A program made the position numbers and the translations under genes. Shown here in pieces: positions 62,157-64,000 of a stretch of DNA of 64,000 bases (positions are counted from its first letter, which is position 1; each line of letters begins with the position of its first letter). Source of the DNA: Euryarchaeota archaeon Ods02 (GTDB lineage Archaea; Halobacteriota; Halobacteria; Halobacteriales; Halorutilaceae); assembly GCA_028751075.1 (NCBI GenBank), contig JAQZDA010000004.1, positions 55,904 to 119,903 of the forward strand, written 5' to 3'. The notes beneath the pieces were generated by a model. That model saw only the letters and a program-made list of their open reading frames with translations, was not told the origin of the DNA and ran no database searches.

Positions 62157-62827
62157 ACGGCTGGAGACCACTTTACGGCCGTATAACCGAGACGATAGCG
62201 GTGACTGAAGAGGAGGATGGATTCAACGTGGCACCGATGGGAGTGATACAGGAGGACGTAGGAGTAGAAAGGGTGGATGATGGGGGAGGAGAGGGAGCAG
62301 GTGGAGACGACGGCGGCGGCTACGGACAGGCCTCGTCAGAGGACGGTGGAACAGAGGGGTCGCGGACTGATGATGCCGTTCACGCGCGCCTCTGGCGGGG
62401 TAGCGACACCCTGGAGAACGTCCGCCGCAGCGGTAAGGTGACCTTGAACTTCGTCCGCGACCCCGTGGTATATGTCGATGGAGCGATCGGCGACGCTGTC
62501 GAACGGGTTGTGGACGGCCGGCTGGAGGACGCGGACGCCTGGATAAGGTGCGACGCGGAGTTCGACGGGGAGGAACGCGATGGAGAGGTGGAGCGATGGC
62601 GCCTCCGGAGGCTTGAGACCGTCGTGGAGCGGGAACGTGTGTTCGCGGTAAACCGGGGGTTCAACGCCGTCGTAGAGGCGTCGGTGGACGCCTCCCGTCT
62701 AGGGTTCGAACCCGAACTCGCTGACAGGATACAGAGGAACATAGATTTAGCGAGAAAGTGTGGTGGTGAACGTGAGATCCGAGCCGCCGGGCTTTTGCAG
62801 AGCTTCCTCGACCAGAACAAAGATTGA
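62153..62827 (+). CDS. DUF447 flavin-binding-like protein
   Basis: 224 residues from TTG 62153, which overlaps the upstream stop. DUF447 (FMN-binding split-barrel-like): start PLYGRITETIAVTEEEDGFN, then NVRRSGKVTLNFVRDPVVYV, then AINRGFNAVVEASVDAS-like AVNRGFNAVVEASVDASRL. A Gly/Asp-rich insertion of about 35-40 residues (DDGGGEGAGGDDGGGYG) sits where relatives have a short loop. Function unknown; linked to the CitG-like gene. Confidence 0.82.
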   Translation: MNGWRPLYGRITETIAVTEEEDGFNVAPMGVIQEDVGVERVDDGGGEGAGGDDGGGYGQASSEDGGTEGSRTDDAVHARLWRGSDTLENVRRSGKVTLNFVRDPVVYVDGAIGDAVERVVDGRLEDADAWIRCDAEFDGEERDGEVERWRLRRLETVVERERVFAVNRGFNAVVEASVDASRLGFEPELADRIQRNIDLARKCGGEREIRAAGLLQSFLDQNKD

Positions 62828-62953
62828 GACGGATCCAGAAAGCCTATCGCCGCGTACAAGGTATTCGTTCCCGTGTTTAATCCATGGTTACTCGGCACGT
62901 ATAGTATGAACTATCCTTATACTTCAAGTGAAGGCCTATCGAAGTAGGGGTAG

Positions 62954-64000
62954 ATGGAAGATGAGGGAGTGGAGGCGTTACTGTTTACTCTGGTGGTAGC
63001 GTTCGCTCTATGCTTACTGTTCTCTACGGGGGCCGTGGCTGCGGACTCAGACGACGGAGAAGTAGACGCTGACGACGGTCTTTCGTTCGGTCAGGAGCTT
63101 TCGATAGCGGCGAAGGCTCATTCGACCTCAGTCAGCAGCGACGTCGAGTCGAGGTACGTCGAGAGGAGGTTCAACGCCGACGCAGAAGCCTCCCTGTCAG
63201 AGTCCGCCGACGGTCTGGAGGCGCGTATGGCGGATCTCGAGAGGAAGGAGCAGGAGCTCGAGGACAGGTACGAAGCAGGGGAGATCACTCGTGGAGTCTA
63301 CGTCGCCAGGCAGGCGAGGCTTTCGTTCGACTTCATGGCTGTCGAGCGCTCGGCTACCGAAGTTTCCGGCCTCGCGAAGGGACTAGAGGGAGGGCAAGGT
63401 GAAGCAGTAGGAGAGGCGCTCTCCCGTTCGGAAGAGGTCAGGGAGCGGGCCGGTGAACGACGCGCGGGCGTGGCAGCGTCCGATGGAGGGGTCGACCTTC
63501 CCGTGGAACCGCCAGCCGGACCCCCGGATGATATAGGAGCGCCAGAAGACCCTGGAGCTTCTGACGACCTCGAACCCGGAGACGACGCGGACGCATCCGC
63601 AGACCAGGCGACAGACGGGGCGGGACCATCCGATGACACCGGACCCCCTGATGACACAGAACCAGCCACAGAAGCCGCACCATCAGACGACCAAGACACA
63701 ATAGAGGAAGCCGGACCACCAGAAGACCAGCACGTACCCGACCACCCAGCACCAGCAGAAGACACCGGACCCGTGGACGACGTGGGAACCTCCGACGATA
63801 CAGGACCACCGGAAGATGCGGGGCCATCCGGCGACCGGGGTAAAGCAGACGACGGAGGAACCCCAGATGGCGTAGGCTCACCCGATGACACCGGACCCCC
63901 TGATGACACAGAACCAGCCACAGAAGCCGCACCATCAGACGACCAAGACACAATAGAGGAAGCCGGACCACCAGAAGACCAGCACGTACCCGACCACCCA
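62954..64000 (+). CDS. Large exported repeat protein, 5' part
   Basis: Open frame of 349 codons that runs off the window. It starts MEDEGVEALLFTLVVAFALC, an N-terminal export signal or membrane anchor, ending near residue 32. Residues 40-170 form a charged helical region with a coiled coil (ARMADLERKEQELEDRYEAG). From about 175 the protein is Pro/Asp/Glu-rich, with DDTGPPDDTEPATEAAPSDD recurring. The repeat unit is 84 codons. A TATA-like CTTATACTTC lies about 35 bases upstream. Probably a surface or secreted stalk-type protein; no known family. Confidence 0.75.
   Translation, partial: MEDEGVEALLFTLVVAFALCLLFSTGAVAADSDDGEVDADDGLSFGQELSIAAKAHSTSVSSDVESRYVERRFNADAEASLSESADGLEARMADLERKEQELEDRYEAGEITRGVYVARQARLSFDFMAVERSATEVSGLAKGLEGGQGEAVGEALSRSEEVRERAGERRAGVAASDGGVDLPVEPPAGPPDDIGAPEDPGASDDLEPGDDADASADQATDGAGPSDDTGPPDDTEPATEAAPSDDQDTIEEAGPPEDQHVPDHPAPAEDTGPVDDVGTSDDTGPPEDAGPSGDRGKADDGGTPDGVGSPDDTGPPDDTEPATEAAPSDDQDTIEEAGPPEDQHVPDHP
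63630..64000 (+). repeat. 252-bp-period direct repeat in the exported protein gene
   Basis: Bases 63630-63748 recur exactly at 63882-64000 (119 bases checked, offset 252 = 84 codons), and the second copy is cut by the window end. The part between the two copies (63749-63881) is a diverged Pro/Asp-rich sequence. The exact identity implies a recent duplication or gene conversion. Confidence 0.85.

Noticed and set aside
63298..63951. Minus-strand Ser/Gly/Pro-rich open frame
   Set aside because: It is the antisense shadow of the repeat region of the plus-strand exported protein gene; composition is low-complexity and it lacks any start context.
63630..64000. CRISPR array
   Set aside because: The repeats are long, in frame with a coding sequence and spaced 252 bases apart, not short repeats with unique spacers.

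Overview
The window comes from a halophilic archaeon, most likely class Halobacteria. The proteins are strongly acidic, exported proteins carry Tat or lipobox signals, and many gene families are typical of haloarchaea: HTH-10 regulators, an HVO_0476-type zinc-finger protein, the DUF7331, DUF7350 and DUF7522 groups, TFB, a multi-OB-fold RPA and CofD. The codon ATA and the arginine codons AGA/AGG are common in ordinary core genes. This is unusual for the well-studied, very GC-biased haloarchaea and suggests a less-sampled or deep lineage. That placement is inference only.

Region 1 (1-9.3 kb) is a lipoyl-dependent metabolism block. It holds the end of a 2-oxoacid dehydrogenase E2 gene, lpdA, a split lipoate-protein ligase (LplB and LplA), lipA, a COG3199 NAD-kinase-like gene, and a complete glycine cleavage system (gcvT, gcvH, gcvPA, gcvPB). 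A gene-poor stretch follows (9.3-9.8 kb), then an unrecognised protein with four AbrB-like repeats.

Region 2 (11-24.5 kb) holds small proteins and the succinate dehydrogenase operon sdhCDBA, plus an exported DUF7350 protein and tRNA-His. A DtxR-type regulator and a zinc/manganese-type ABC transporter share a 14-bp operator-like palindrome. A DUF460 protein and a nucleoside phosphorylase complete this region.

Region 3 (24.5-31 kb) looks accessory. An MFS transporter and a rhodanese/metallo-beta-lactamase protein lie divergent from one HTH-10 regulator. A MerB-like organomercurial lyase and a methyltransferase lie divergent from a second HTH-10 regulator. Gene remnants lie beside both units.

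Region 4 (30.6-46.7 kb) is core and mixed: pcm, isocitrate dehydrogenase, RPA, TFB, NikR, NurA, two large lipoproteins, rps12-rps7, a toxin-antitoxin pair with its own operator, and rpl7ae-rpl24e-ndk. A kink-turn-like element sits in the rpl7ae leader. The rps28e gene expected between rpl7ae and rpl24e is missing.

Region 5 (46.9-64 kb) holds an RND transporter, a REC-PAS-PAS protein and a family-B DNA polymerase interrupted by two inteins. After these come CofD and two paralogous membrane proteins with a shared C-terminal motif, divergent from a membrane-anchored winged-helix regulator. A CitG-like/DUF447 pair follows. The window ends inside a large exported protein gene carrying a 252-bp-period repeat.

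Together the E2/E3, isocitrate and succinate dehydrogenase and glycine cleavage genes indicate an aerobic-type heterotroph. No rRNA gene, CRISPR array or intact insertion sequence was seen.
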